Source: Actinomycetes bacterium
Lineage (GTDB): Bacteria > Actinomycetota > Actinomycetes > Actinomycetales > Cellulomonadaceae
Assembly: GCA_023389455.1 (NCBI GenBank)
Contig: JAEWEJ010000065.1
Coordinates: 1 to 6,315, forward strand
Direction: 5' to 3'
DNA: 6,315 nt
Each line of letters starts with the position of its first letter. The first letter of the stretch is position 1. Under the pieces are notes generated by a model. The model made no database searches and was not told where the DNA came from. It saw nothing but the letters and a program-made list of their open reading frames with translations. Shown in pieces: positions 1 through 5,540 of this stretch. Both the position numbers and the translations under genes were made by a program.

Positions 1-17
1 AAGAGAGAGAGCTGACC

Positions 18-215
18 GTGGCGGTTCCGAAGCGCAAGATGTCGCGCAGCAACACCCGTGCGCGTCGGTCGCAGTGGAAGACCACTGCCACGACGCTCAC
101 CACCTGCCCCCAGTGCAAGTCGCAGATGCGGCCGCACGTCGCGTGCCCGTCGTGCGGTGCGTACAACGGCCGTCGCTACGTCGAGGCCGTGCGCAGCGAG
201 CACGAGGCCGTCTGA
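18..215 (+). CDS. rpmF: 50S ribosomal protein L32, zinc-ribbon (C+) form
   Basis: Small protein of the large ribosomal subunit (65 aa, GTG start). The N-terminus AVPKRKMSRSNTRARRSQW is the typical basic L32 leader. Two cysteine pairs, C30-x2-C33 and C43-x2-C46, form the zinc ribbon, so this is the zinc-binding form and not the cysteine-less paralogue that some actinobacteria make under zinc starvation. The length is normal for the family. The start is fixed by the conserved AVPKRK sequence, and a purine-rich run (positions 1-11, AAGAGAGAGAG) just upstream could serve as ribosome binding site. It is followed after 46 bp by rnc on the same strand. rpmF-rnc-mutM is a familiar actinobacterial order, and the three probably share a transcript whose promoter lies left of the window. 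Confidence 0.97.
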   Translation: MAVPKRKMSRSNTRARRSQWKTTATTLTTCPQCKSQMRPHVACPSCGAYNGRRYVEAVRSEHEAV

Positions 216-261
216 CCTTCGGGCAGACGATGACCGGCACACCCGTCGACACCGACGTCGC

Positions 262-1047
262 GTGAGCACGGCAGCGCAGCAGCTCCTCGAGAAGCTCGGG
301 GTCCACCTGGACCCCGAGCTTCTCGTGCTGGCACTGACGCACCGGTCGTTCGCCCACGAGGCGGGCGGCATCCCGACGAACGAGCGTCTGGAGTTCCTGG
401 GCGACACCGTCCTCGGACTCGTCGTGACGGAGCACCTGTACCGGGCCCACCCGGGTCACTCCGAGGGCGACCTGGCCAAGATGCGCGCCGCCACGGTGTC
501 GCAGCGCGCGCTCGCGCGCGTGGCGCGGACCCTCGACCTGGGGGACTTCGTGCTGCTGGGCAAGGGCGAGCTGGCGACGGGCGGCAAGGACAAGGACTCG
601 ATCCTGTCCGACACGCTCGAGGCGATCTTCGGCGCGGTCTACCTCTCGCACGGCCTCGAGCCGGCGCGTGAGCTCGTCGACCGCCTGGTGAGCCCGACGC
701 TCGCCGCGGCCGCCGACCTCGGTGCGGGCCTGGACTGGAAGACCTCGCTGCAGGAGCTGTCCGCCGCGCTCGGGCTCGGCGCGCCGTACTACGAGGTCAC
801 GGGCGAGGGCCCGGACCACGCGCGCACGTTCACCGCGCACGCGGTGGTCGGTGGCGAGGTCCGTGGCAGCGGCACGGGTCCTGCCAAGAAGGTCGCCGAG
901 CAGGAGGCCGCCGCGGCCGCGTGGGCGACGCTCAGCGCGCTGCGGGACGCCGCCGGGACCGCCGGTGGCGAGGACGACGGCACGTCCCCTGCGCCGACGA
1001 CACAGCCCGGACCTGCGGGTTCCGCCGGCGCCGCCGGCCCGCGCTGA
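262..1047 (+). CDS. rnc: Ribonuclease III
   Basis: Double-strand-specific endoribonuclease (261 aa) that processes rRNA precursors and cleaves structured mRNAs in the cytoplasm, acting as a dimer. Residues about 5-150 are the catalytic domain. The signature NERLEFLGD lies at 40-48, with E41, E44 and D48 matching the metal-binding acidic cluster, and D117 and E120 (SDTLEAIFGA) complete the active site. A double-stranded-RNA-binding domain spans about 158-228 (from LDWKTSLQEL to KKVAEQEAAAAAW). The last 33 residues (229-261) are a Gly/Ala/Pro-rich, probably disordered tail. The GTG at 262 is chosen because it is the only usable start between the rpmF stop and the conserved LTHRSFAHE block at 25-33. 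No good Shine-Dalgarno sequence precedes it, so coupling to rpmF translation is possible. The streptomycete orthologue is AbsB. The first part of the gene contains a long perfect hairpin (separate entry). Confidence 0.96.
   Translation: MSTAAQQLLEKLGVHLDPELLVLALTHRSFAHEAGGIPTNERLEFLGDTVLGLVVTEHLYRAHPGHSEGDLAKMRAATVSQRALARVARTLDLGDFVLLGKGELATGGKDKDSILSDTLEAIFGAVYLSHGLEPARELVDRLVSPTLAAAADLGAGLDWKTSLQELSAALGLGAPYYEVTGEGPDHARTFTAHAVVGGEVRGSGTGPAKKVAEQEAAAAAWATLSALRDAAGTAGGEDDGTSPAPTTQPGPAGSAGAAGPR
288..325 (+). promoter_or_regulatory. Perfect 17-bp hairpin inside rnc mRNA, candidate RNase III autoregulatory site
   Basis: Left arm 288-304 (CGAGAAGCTCGGGGTCC) and right arm 309-325 (GGACCCCGAGCTTCTCG) are exact reverse complements around a 4-nt loop, ACCT (305-308). 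One further C-G pair follows outside a T-T mismatch (286/327). The stem starts 24 nt after the GTG codon and covers codons 9-22 of rnc. A long, uninterrupted RNA helix is the preferred substrate of RNase III, and RNase III is known to cleave stem-loops in its own operon transcript in E. coli and in Streptomyces coelicolor (AbsB). Autoregulation here is inferred from that and from the structure. Confidence 0.7.
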
Positions 1048-1057
1048 CGCGTGCCGG
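1034..1057 (+). promoter_or_regulatory. Hairpin enclosing the rnc stop and mutM start codons
   Basis: CCGGC (1034-1038) pairs with GCCGG (1053-1057). After one C-T mismatch, CGCG (1040-1043) pairs with CGCG (1048-1051), leaving the loop CTGA (1044-1047), which contains the rnc stop codon. The mutM GTG (1051-1053) lies in the 3' arm. A ribosome finishing rnc would open this structure, which would couple mutM translation to rnc. No Shine-Dalgarno sequence is visible in front of mutM, which fits coupling. Ten short GC pairs are not rare in DNA this GC-rich, so the role is uncertain. Confidence 0.35.
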
Positions 1058-2046
1058 AGCTCCCCGAGGTCGAGACCGTCCGTGACGGGCTCGCCCGCCA
1101 CGTCCTCGGCCGCACCGTCACCGCGGTCGACGTGCGCCGCGCCTACTCGGTCCGGCGCCACGACGCGGGCCCCGTCGACTTCGCGGCACGGCTGACGGGC
1201 CGTCGGTTGGAGGCGGCTGTGCGCCGCGGCAAGTTCCTGTGGCTGCTGCTCGATGAGGGCCCCGGGCGCGGCGACGACGCCCTCATGGCCCACCTCGGGA
1301 TGAGCGGGCAGCTGCTGGTGCGCGGCCCGGCGGCGGGCACCGCGGCCCGGCGCGCCGCGGACCGGGGGACGACGGACGCGCCCGACGCGGACCCGGTGGC
1401 TCTGCCCGGCCCCGCCGGGTGGGTCGACCACCCGCACCTGCGGGTGCGGCTGGTGCTCGACGACGGCTCCGCGCTGGACTTCGTCGACCAGCGCACGTTC
1501 GGTCACCTGTCCGTGGCCGACCTGGTGCCCACGGGCGACGACGCCCCTGGCGGGCGTGGCTCGCAGCGGGCCGTGGTGCCCGCGCCCGTCGCGCACGTCG
1601 CGCGGGACCTGCTCGACCCCGCGCTCGACCGGGACGCGGTGGTGCACGCCGTGCGTGCGCGGCGCACCGAGCTCAAGCGGGCGCTGCTCGACCAGACGCT
1701 CGTGTCCGGCATCGGGAACATCTACGCCGACGAGGCGCTGTGGCGGGCGCGCCTGCACGGCACGCGGCCCACCGCGACGCTGCGGCGCCCCGAGGTGTCC
1801 CGGGTGCTCGACGCCGCGGCCGAGGTGATGTCCGAGGCGCTGGCGCAGGGCGGCACGAGCTTCGACGCGCTGTACGTCGACGTCAACGGGGCGTCCGGCT
1901 ACTTCGACCGCTCGCTGGCCGTCTACGGCCAGGAGGGGCGCCCGTGCCCACGGTGCGGCACGCCCGTGCGCCGGGACGCGTTCGCCAACCGGTCGTCGTA
2001 CACCTGCCCGCGCTGCCAGCCGCGCCCGCGCCGTCCGCGCGGCTGA
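1051..2046 (+). CDS. mutM: Formamidopyrimidine-DNA glycosylase (Fpg/MutM)
   Basis: Bifunctional base-excision repair enzyme (331 aa) that removes 8-oxoguanine and other oxidised purines and nicks the abasic site. The mature N-terminus PELPEVETVR (2-11) supplies the catalytic Pro2 and Glu3, which fixes the GTG start. K61 in RRGKF matches the conserved beta-hairpin lysine (E. coli K57). H81 and M84 in HLGMSG, then R148 and F150 in DQRTFG, match the DNA-intercalating set. The helix-two-turn-helix covers about 207-242, with N223 and Y225 in SGIGNIYADE. The zinc finger is C299-x2-C302-x16-C319-x2-C322, with R314 just before the second pair. It is longer than the roughly 270-residue E. coli protein, mainly through a low-complexity Ala/Gly/Pro/Asp insertion at about 92-125 and a shorter one near 160-175. 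It starts 3 bp after the rnc stop, so it is very likely co-transcribed and translationally coupled. Confidence 0.96.
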   Translation: MPELPEVETVRDGLARHVLGRTVTAVDVRRAYSVRRHDAGPVDFAARLTGRRLEAAVRRGKFLWLLLDEGPGRGDDALMAHLGMSGQLLVRGPAAGTAARRAADRGTTDAPDADPVALPGPAGWVDHPHLRVRLVLDDGSALDFVDQRTFGHLSVADLVPTGDDAPGGRGSQRAVVPAPVAHVARDLLDPALDRDAVVHAVRARRTELKRALLDQTLVSGIGNIYADEALWRARLHGTRPTATLRRPEVSRVLDAAAEVMSEALAQGGTSFDALYVDVNGASGYFDRSLAVYGQEGRPCPRCGTPVRRDAFANRSSYTCPRCQPRPRRPRG

Positions 2047-2049
2047 CGC

Positions 2050-2068
2050 GGCCCGGCGCGCCCGGGCC
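2050..2068. terminator. Hairpin between convergent mutM and dehydrogenase genes
   Basis: GGCCCGG (2050-2056) and CCGGGCC (2062-2068) form a 7-bp all-GC stem with a 5-nt loop in the 31-bp gap between the two stop codons. No T-run follows on either strand, so if it terminates transcription it does so as a tract-less hairpin usable in both directions. In DNA of this composition a 7-bp stem can occur by chance. Its position in a convergent gap is the main support. Confidence 0.4.
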
Positions 2069-2077
2069 TGCGGCAGG

Positions 2078-3040
2078 TCAGCGGGCGACGACGTTGCGCA
2101 GCGGCAGCCCCGCGACGAACCGGTCGAGGTTCTCGGTCACCAGGTCCTCCCACCCGACGGGCCGGCCGCCGGCGGCGTGCGGGCTGATCAGCACGCGGGG
2201 CTCGTCCCACAGGGGTGAGGACGGGGGCAGCGGCTCCGTCGCGACGACGTCGAGCGCGGCCCCGGCGAGCCGGCCGGCGCGCACCGCCGCGAGCAGCGCG
2301 TCCTCGTCGAGGGTGGAGCCGCGGCCGGCGTTGACCACCCACGCGCGCGACGGCAGGAGGCCGAGGACCTCGGCCCCGATCGCGTGGTGCGTCGCGTCCC
2401 GAGCGGGCAGCAGGCCGATGAGCACGTCGGTGCCCGGCAGGAGGTCGGGCAGGTCGGCGGGCGTCACCACCGGGAAGCCGTGCCGGGTGCCGGCCGTGGT
2501 GGCCACGCCCGTCACCCGCGCCCCCAGCCCGGTCAGCAGCGGGGCCAGGCGCGCCGCGATGGAGCCGAAGCCCCAGACGGTGACCTGCGCGCCGATGAGC
2601 GTGCGCACACGGTCGGGGGCGCGCAGGGGCTGCAGCCCGCCCAGCTCGTCCGCCCACCGGTGCGCGGCCTGGGCCGCGAGCATCTCCGGGACGCTGCGCA
2701 CGCGCGCCAGCGTGAGCGCGAGCACGTGCTCGGCGACGGTCGCGTCGTGCAGGCCGCGACCGTTGGTGACGACGACCTGCGGCCCGAACCCCGCGGCGAG
2801 CACCGCGTCCGGGCCGGCGGCGAGGGTCTGCACCCAGCGGACCCGCGGCGCGGCCGCCGCGAGCTCGGCCAGCCGGTCGGCGGGGTTGCCCCAGACCACG
2901 ATCGCGTCGGCGTCCGCGGCGGCCGCGGGTGCGGGTGCCTCGACGTCGTAGCGGACGACGTCGACGCCGGCGGGCGGGCGCGGCGCGCCGTCCACGGTGG
3001 TCGGGAGCAGGATCACGGTCACGGGTCGATACGATGCCAT
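2078..3040 (-). CDS. D-isomer-specific 2-hydroxyacid dehydrogenase
   Basis: Cytosolic NAD(P)-dependent oxidoreductase (320 aa) of the family that includes D-lactate, glycerate, hydroxypyruvate and 3-phosphoglycerate dehydrogenases. It interconverts a 2-hydroxyacid and the matching 2-oxoacid, and the exact substrate cannot be read from the sequence. The dinucleotide-binding loop is VWGFGSIA (155-162), in which Ala162 replaces the third glycine of GxGxxG. The catalytic set is intact: R240 in VNAGRG, E269 in VATEPLP and H288 in ISPHAAGG, with the usual 29- and 19-residue spacing. The catalytic domain is split around the nucleotide-binding domain as expected. The short length excludes a SerA protein with an ACT domain. 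The start used is ATG at 3040, which overlaps the divergent regulator start. GTG codons at 3022 or 3016 would give proteins starting VTVILLP or VILLP and are realistic alternatives, since neither start has a clear ribosome binding site. It is convergent with mutM. Confidence 0.88.
   Translation of the reverse strand: MASYRPVTVILLPTTVDGAPRPPAGVDVVRYDVEAPAPAAAADADAIVVWGNPADRLAELAAAAPRVRWVQTLAAGPDAVLAAGFGPQVVVTNGRGLHDATVAEHVLALTLARVRSVPEMLAAQAAHRWADELGGLQPLRAPDRVRTLIGAQVTVWGFGSIAARLAPLLTGLGARVTGVATTAGTRHGFPVVTPADLPDLLPGTDVLIGLLPARDATHHAIGAEVLGLLPSRAWVVNAGRGSTLDEDALLAAVRAGRLAGAALDVVATEPLPPSSPLWDEPRVLISPHAAGGRPVGWEDLVTENLDRFVAGLPLRNVVAR
3030..3035 (+). promoter_or_regulatory. TANNNT -10 element for a leaderless response-regulator transcript
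   Basis: TACGAT fits the extended actinobacterial -10 consensus TANNNT. Transcription starting about 7 nt after its last T would begin at 3042, exactly on the second possible start codon, GTG 3042-3044 (the first is ATG 3039-3041). No Shine-Dalgarno sequence precedes either codon, which fits leaderless translation, a common mode in actinobacteria. No convincing -35 hexamer was found at the usual spacing. Confidence 0.5.
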
Positions 3041-3734
3041 GGTGTCTGCCACGAGCCAGTCGACGCCGTCGCCCGCACCGGGTGCGCGGCCCGGGCCCAT
3101 CTCCGTCATGATCGTCGACGACCACGAGGTCGTCCGCCGCGGCATCGCCGAGGTCGTCGAGCGGACCGACGGCATGACCGTCGTCGCCGAGGCCGGGTCG
3201 GTCGCCGACGGCGTCCGTCGTGCCACCCTCGTCCGGCCGCAGGTCATGCTCGTCGACCTGCAGCTGCCCGACGGCACCGGGATCGACCTGCTGCAGTCGG
3301 TGCGCGAGACGCTGCCCGACGCGCGCGCGATCATCCTCACCTCGTTCGACGACGACGACGCGCTCGCCGCGGCCCTCGACGCGGGCGCGGCCGCCTACCT
3401 GCTCAAGAGCGTGCGGGGGGCGGAGATCACGGACGTCATCCGTGCCGTCGCCGCGGGGCGCACGCTCCTCGACGACCGGACGGTGGCCCGCCGCCGCGCC
3501 GGGCACGAGGACCCCACGGAGTCGCTGACGCCCAGCGAGCTGCGGGTCCTCGACCTGATCGGCGAGGGGCTGTCGAACCGGGAGATCGCCGAGCGCCTCG
3601 GCGTGGCCGAGAAGACCGTGAAGAACCACATCACGTCGCTCCTGGCCAAGATGGGGCTGCAGCGGCGCACGCAGGTCGCCGCGTGGGTGGCGTCGCGCAA
3701 GAACTCCGGCTGGCGCGCGGAGCCGGGTCGCTGA
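3039..3734 (+). CDS. NarL/DevR-type LuxR-family response regulator
   Basis: Two-component response regulator (231 aa from ATG 3039, or 230 from GTG 3042) that should bind DNA after phosphorylation. The receiver domain covers about 21-140: acidic pair D27-D28 in VMIVDDHEVVRRG, phosphoacceptor D73 in MLVDLQLPDG, T101 in ILTS and K123 in YLLK. The LuxR-type helix-turn-helix covers about 163-217, with LSNREIAERLGVAEKTVKNH containing the recognition helix. The sequence closely recalls mycobacterial DevR/DosR (shared VDDHEVVRRG, LPDG.GI, AEKTVKN, RRTQ.A), so it is probably the partner of the DevS-like kinase at 3768-5540. A Ser/Pro/Ala-rich stretch of about 20 residues precedes the receiver. Starting at the internal ATG 3108 would cut into the first beta strand, so an upstream start is needed. 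It is divergent from the dehydrogenase with overlapping start codons and convergent with the kinase, so it has its own promoter. Its targets are not visible here. Confidence 0.93.
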   Translation: MVSATSQSTPSPAPGARPGPISVMIVDDHEVVRRGIAEVVERTDGMTVVAEAGSVADGVRRATLVRPQVMLVDLQLPDGTGIDLLQSVRETLPDARAIILTSFDDDDALAAALDAGAAAYLLKSVRGAEITDVIRAVAAGRTLLDDRTVARRRAGHEDPTESLTPSELRVLDLIGEGLSNREIAERLGVAEKTVKNHITSLLAKMGLQRRTQVAAWVASRKNSGWRAEPGR

Positions 3735-3741
3735 ACCCGGC
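3722..3741 (+). terminator. Hairpin spanning the response-regulator stop codon
   Basis: GCCGGGT (3722-3728) and ACCCGGC (3735-3741) form a 7-bp stem around the loop CGCTGA (3729-3734), which carries the regulator's stop codon. It is immediately followed by the larger hairpin at 3743-3767, so the two form a tandem pair at the 3' end of the gene. There is no T-run. A role in termination or mRNA end protection is inferred. Confidence 0.35.
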
Positions 3742-3742
3742 G

Positions 3743-3767
3743 GCCCGCCGTCCGGTGGTCGGCGGGC
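3743..3767. terminator. Convergent terminator hairpin between response regulator and kinase
   Basis: GCCCGCCG (3743-3750) pairs perfectly with CGGCGGGC (3760-3767). Inside it, after a T-T mismatch, CC (3752-3753) can pair with GG (3757-3758), leaving a 3-nt loop. It fills the 33-bp gap between two convergent genes and ends right beside the kinase stop codon (3768-3770). It lacks a T-tract on either strand. It is the best terminator candidate in the window and could serve both directions. Confidence 0.55.
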
Positions 3768-5540
3768 TCAGCCCAGCGGGGCCTGCCACGTCAGCAGGGT
3801 GCCCGCCCCGCTCGGGGACGCCCCGATGCTGAAGGTGCCGCCGTGCTGGCGCGCCCGCGCCGCCAGGTTGCCGGTGCCGGAGCTGCGCTCACGGTCCGCG
3901 GGGAGCCCGACGCCGTCGTCCTCGACGTCGACCTCCACCGATCCGGTCGGTCCCGAGCCGCGCACGACCACCCGCACGCTGACGGACGAGGCGTGCGCGT
4001 GGCGGGCGGCGTTGGCCAGCCCTTCCCGCACGACAGCGACGACGTCGTCGGTGAGCTGCTGCTCCAGGCGCTCGTCGATGCGGTCCTCCGCCTCGCCGTC
4101 ACCCGGGTCGAGCCCGTCGCCGTCGAGGGACAGGACCAGGGAGGGCGCGAAGCCGAGGCCCGTCCGGGCGAGCGACGTCTCCCGGCGCAGCCGCTCGACC
4201 AGGCCGGTCGCGGCGTCGGGGTCGCGCAGCGCGTAGACGATCTGGCGGATCTGGCGGACCGAGCTGTCGACGTTGTCCAGGGCCTCCTCGACGATGCTCA
4301 TGAGCTCCGTCGGGTCGACCCCGCGCGCGGCGCGCCTTCGCACCGTCTCCAGCTGCATGCCGGTGGCGAACAGCTGCTGGATGGCCAGGTCGTGCAGGTC
4401 GCGCGCGATCCGCTCGCGCTCGTCGAGGAGCGCGGCGACGTCCTGGGCGTGCCGTGCCTCGGCGAGCACGTACGCGAGGGCCGCCTGCGAGGCGAAGGAC
4501 TCGGCGGTCGCCAGGTCGCTCTCGTCGAACGGGGTCCGCCCGATGCGCCGCAGCAGCACCAGGACGCCCACGCCGCGCCCCGAGGAGTGCAGCGGCGCGA
4601 ACATCGCCGGTCCGAACGCCCGCATCTCGTCGACCTTGACGGTCCGCGAGGCCGACAGCGACGGCGTGAGCAGCCCGCGGCCCTCCTCGAGCACGGTCCA
4701 CGCGCGCCCGCCGCGCGGCATGATGAGCCCGGTCAGCTCGTCGGCGTGGTAGCCGTCGGCGAGCTCGATGAAGAGCTCGCCGCCCATGCCGGGCAGCGCG
4801 AGCGCCGCGGTGTCGGCGCCTGCCACCTCGCGCGCGGTGCGCGCGACGTGCTCGAGCGCCGACTCCTCGTCGACCCCCTCGAGCAGCATCGTCGTGATGT
4901 CCTGGCCGGCGCGCAGCCAGTGCTCGCGACGCTCGGCCTCGGCGTACAGCTGGGCGTTGGCGACGGCCACGCCCGCGGCGGCCGCGAGCGCTCGGACCAT
5001 GCGCTCGTCGCTCTCGGTGAAGGGGCCCCCGCCGTCCTTCTCGGAGAGGTACAGCTGGCCGAACACGTGCTCCCCGACCTTGACGGACGCACCGAGGAAC
5101 GACCCCATCGGCGGGTGGTGCGCGGGCCAGCCCTGGAAGGCGGGGTGCTGCGTGAGGTCGTCCAGCCGCAGCACGCCCTCGAGCGGGATCTGACCGAGCA
5201 CGCCCTGGGCGTGCGGGGCGTGGCGCATCATGCGGGCCACGGCCGTCGGCACGCCCGTGTAGACGAACGTGGTGGAGGTGCCCGTGTCGTCCAGGACGTT
5301 GATGGCGCCGTACCGGGCGTGCGTCAGCTCCGCGCAGACCTGCACGAACCGGTCGAGGACCGCGGGCAGCTCGAGGTTGCCGGCGACCGCGAGCATCGCG
5401 CTCAGCAGGTCGGTCAGGGCGTCGCCCGTCAGGGGTGCCGGCGCCGGGGGGTTCTCGGTGAGGACACCGTGCTCGAACGGCACCCCCGCGGTGGGCAGCC
5501 GTCCGGCCACCTCCCGCATCTCGCCCCGGTGCTCGTTCAC
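3768..5540 (-). CDS. DevS/DosT-like two-GAF sensor histidine kinase, probable heme redox/gas sensor
   Basis: Soluble histidine kinase (590 aa, no membrane segment seen). Domains in order: a variable Pro-rich N-terminus (1-40); GAF-A (about 42-200); GAF-B (about 222-362); a HisKA_3 dimerisation/phosphoacceptor domain with H383 in ERIARDLHDLAIQQLF; and an ATPase domain (about 495-588) with N510 in VREGLANAARHAHA, the DDGVGLP box at 541-547 and GTGNLAARA at 555-563. GAF-A contains HHPPMGSFLG (141-150). H142 aligns with the proximal heme ligand H149 of mycobacterial DevS, and Y164 in FGQLYL aligns with its distal Y171 (both from memory of the DevS sequence). N81 occupies the site of DevS E87. Heme binding is therefore likely but not shown. 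An acidic insertion (about 472-496) precedes the ATPase domain. The GTG start is supported by AGGAGA 4 nt upstream. The 4-nt overlap with cydC implies coupled expression. The likely partner is the regulator at 3039-3734. Confidence 0.93.
   Translation of the reverse strand: MNEHRGEMREVAGRLPTAGVPFEHGVLTENPPAPAPLTGDALTDLLSAMLAVAGNLELPAVLDRFVQVCAELTHARYGAINVLDDTGTSTTFVYTGVPTAVARMMRHAPHAQGVLGQIPLEGVLRLDDLTQHPAFQGWPAHHPPMGSFLGASVKVGEHVFGQLYLSEKDGGGPFTESDERMVRALAAAAGVAVANAQLYAEAERREHWLRAGQDITTMLLEGVDEESALEHVARTAREVAGADTAALALPGMGGELFIELADGYHADELTGLIMPRGGRAWTVLEEGRGLLTPSLSASRTVKVDEMRAFGPAMFAPLHSSGRGVGVLVLLRRIGRTPFDESDLATAESFASQAALAYVLAEARHAQDVAALLDERERIARDLHDLAIQQLFATGMQLETVRRRAARGVDPTELMSIVEEALDNVDSSVRQIRQIVYALRDPDAATGLVERLRRETSLARTGLGFAPSLVLSLDGDGLDPGDGEAEDRIDERLEQQLTDDVVAVVREGLANAARHAHASSVSVRVVVRGSGPTGSVEVDVEDDGVGLPADRERSSGTGNLAARARQHGGTFSIGASPSGAGTLLTWQAPLG

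Noticed and set aside
58..261. N-terminal extension of RNase III starting inside rpmF
   Set aside because: The extra residues are a frame-shifted reading of rpmF (Arg/Ser-rich), and RNase III proteins normally start about 20-30 residues before LTHRSF, matching GTG 262.
1416..1449. Two adjacent 7-bp hairpins within mutM (1416-1434 and 1432-1449)
   Set aside because: They overlap each other, lie mid-gene and are of a size expected by chance at this GC content.
97..1758. Long open frame on the minus strand (553 codons) opposite rpmF, rnc and mutM
   Set aside because: It crosses three well-conserved plus-strand genes, and its product is low-complexity Arg/Gly/Val-rich sequence without a domain.
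1419..2951. Open frame on the plus strand covering the mutM end and the antisense of the dehydrogenase
   Set aside because: It spans two real genes in shadow frames and has Arg/Ala/Pro-rich composition only.
2941..2963. Repeated palindrome CGACGTCG at 2941-2948 and 2956-2963
   Set aside because: It lies inside the dehydrogenase gene and encodes Val-Asp-type codon pairs (VDVV, YDV). No further copies near a promoter suggest an operator.
2970..3100. DosR-type operator (GGGAC-N-GTCCC dyad) near the regulator
   Set aside because: I looked for it in the regulator/dehydrogenase start region and saw no acceptable match.
1923..3629. Minus-strand open frame of 568 codons across mutM, the dehydrogenase and the regulator
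   Set aside because: Shadow frame of the dehydrogenase and antisense of the regulator. No conserved sequence.
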